From Oscillospiraceae bacterium (GTDB lineage: Bacteria > Bacillota_A > Clostridia > Oscillospirales > Ruminococcaceae): a stretch of DNA of 6,271 nt. Position 1 is the first letter of the stretch; each line of letters starts with the position of its first letter. The DNA is taken from assembly GCA_017848205.1 (NCBI GenBank), contig JAGDDO010000269.1, forward strand, positions 1-6,271, in the 5' to 3' direction. Below, piece after piece: positions 6,126 through 6,271 of this stretch. Position numbers and translations under genes: made by a program. The notes under the pieces were generated by a model, which did not search any database, had not been told where the DNA came from, and saw nothing but the letters and a program-made list of their open reading frames with translations.

Positions 6126-6239
6126 TCAGCCCTGTCTCTGTTTATGCTTTGGGTTTTCGCAAATAACCATTATTTTGCCTTTGCGTTTAATAATCTTACA
6201 CTTCTCGCACATAGGCTTTACTGAAGGTCTAACTTTCAT
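6126..6239 (-). CDS. rpmJ: 50S ribosomal protein L36
   Basis: A complete 37-codon gene for L36, the smallest ribosomal protein, which binds 23S rRNA near the base of the L7/L12 stalk. The protein begins [15 protein letters not shown] and ends KHKQRQG before TGA (6128-6126). C11, C14, C27 and H32 form the zinc ribbon, so this is the zinc-binding (C+) form; many genomes also carry a zinc-free copy used in zinc starvation. AGGAGGT with GGAGG at 6248-6252 lies 8 nt before ATG. It sits directly upstream of rpsM, where it is expected in Firmicutes between infA and rpsM. infA would lie beyond the right edge of the window; the 18 bases after the ribosome binding site (6254-6271) are too few to identify it. 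Confidence 0.97.
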   Translation of the reverse strand: MKVRPSVKPMCEKCKIIKRKGKIMVICENPKHKQRQG

Positions 6240-6271
6240 TGAAATTACCTCCTATTTGATAGTTAGAAAAA

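Noticed and set aside
6254..6271. End of infA at the right edge
   Set aside because: infA is expected here, and a TAA can be read at 6263-6265 in one frame, but 18 bases cannot identify a gene end.
1..6271. Defence system, mobile element, CRISPR or other novel multi-gene system
   Set aside because: Every gene is assigned to a housekeeping or known transport/enzyme family, with no direct repeats, integrases or unexplained long intergenic stretches.

Overview
The window looks like chromosome from a low-to-mid GC Gram-positive anaerobe of class Clostridia, most likely Ruminococcus or a close relative in the Oscillospiraceae. The reasons are strong AGGAGG-type ribosome binding sites before every gene, rpsD sitting between rpsK and rpoA, a short cysteine-poor S4 with the clostridial-style N-terminus, and a small radical SAM protein of a type common in gut Firmicutes. 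The genus is inference. No mobile element, tRNA, rRNA or CRISPR array was seen.

Layout: positions 1-1135 are read on the + strand. They hold the 3' half of a PfkB/ribokinase-fold vitamin B6 kinase (pyridoxamine kinase type) and then a complete 203-residue radical SAM protein resembling the TatD-associated family. A strong hairpin at 1190-1218 separates this block from everything to the right, which is all on the - strand, so two transcripts converge there. Positions 1267-3042 (-) encode a Na+/phosphate cotransporter with a C-terminal PhoU-like region. It has its own well-formed sigma-A-type promoter with an extended -10 at 3076-3103. Just upstream of that promoter, at 3129-3164, is a textbook terminator that ends the ribosomal-protein operon.

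Positions 3194-6239 (-) are the alpha-operon end of the large ribosomal protein cluster, read in the order rpmJ (L36), rpsM (S13), rpsK (S11), rpsD (S4), rpoA (RNA polymerase alpha), rplQ (L17). The 37-codon rpmJ gene at 6126-6239 is easily missed because of its size. These genes make four ribosomal proteins needed early or centrally in assembly, the large-subunit proteins L36 and L17, and the alpha subunit that nucleates RNA polymerase. The gaps of 87, 77 and 59 nt around rpsD and rpoA are longer than those upstream, and each contains a small potential hairpin. These hairpins and the partly paired rpsM ribosome binding site are the only places where the operon shows possible undescribed regulation. 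Otherwise the window is conserved housekeeping sequence, and I do not see a convincing new biological system in it.
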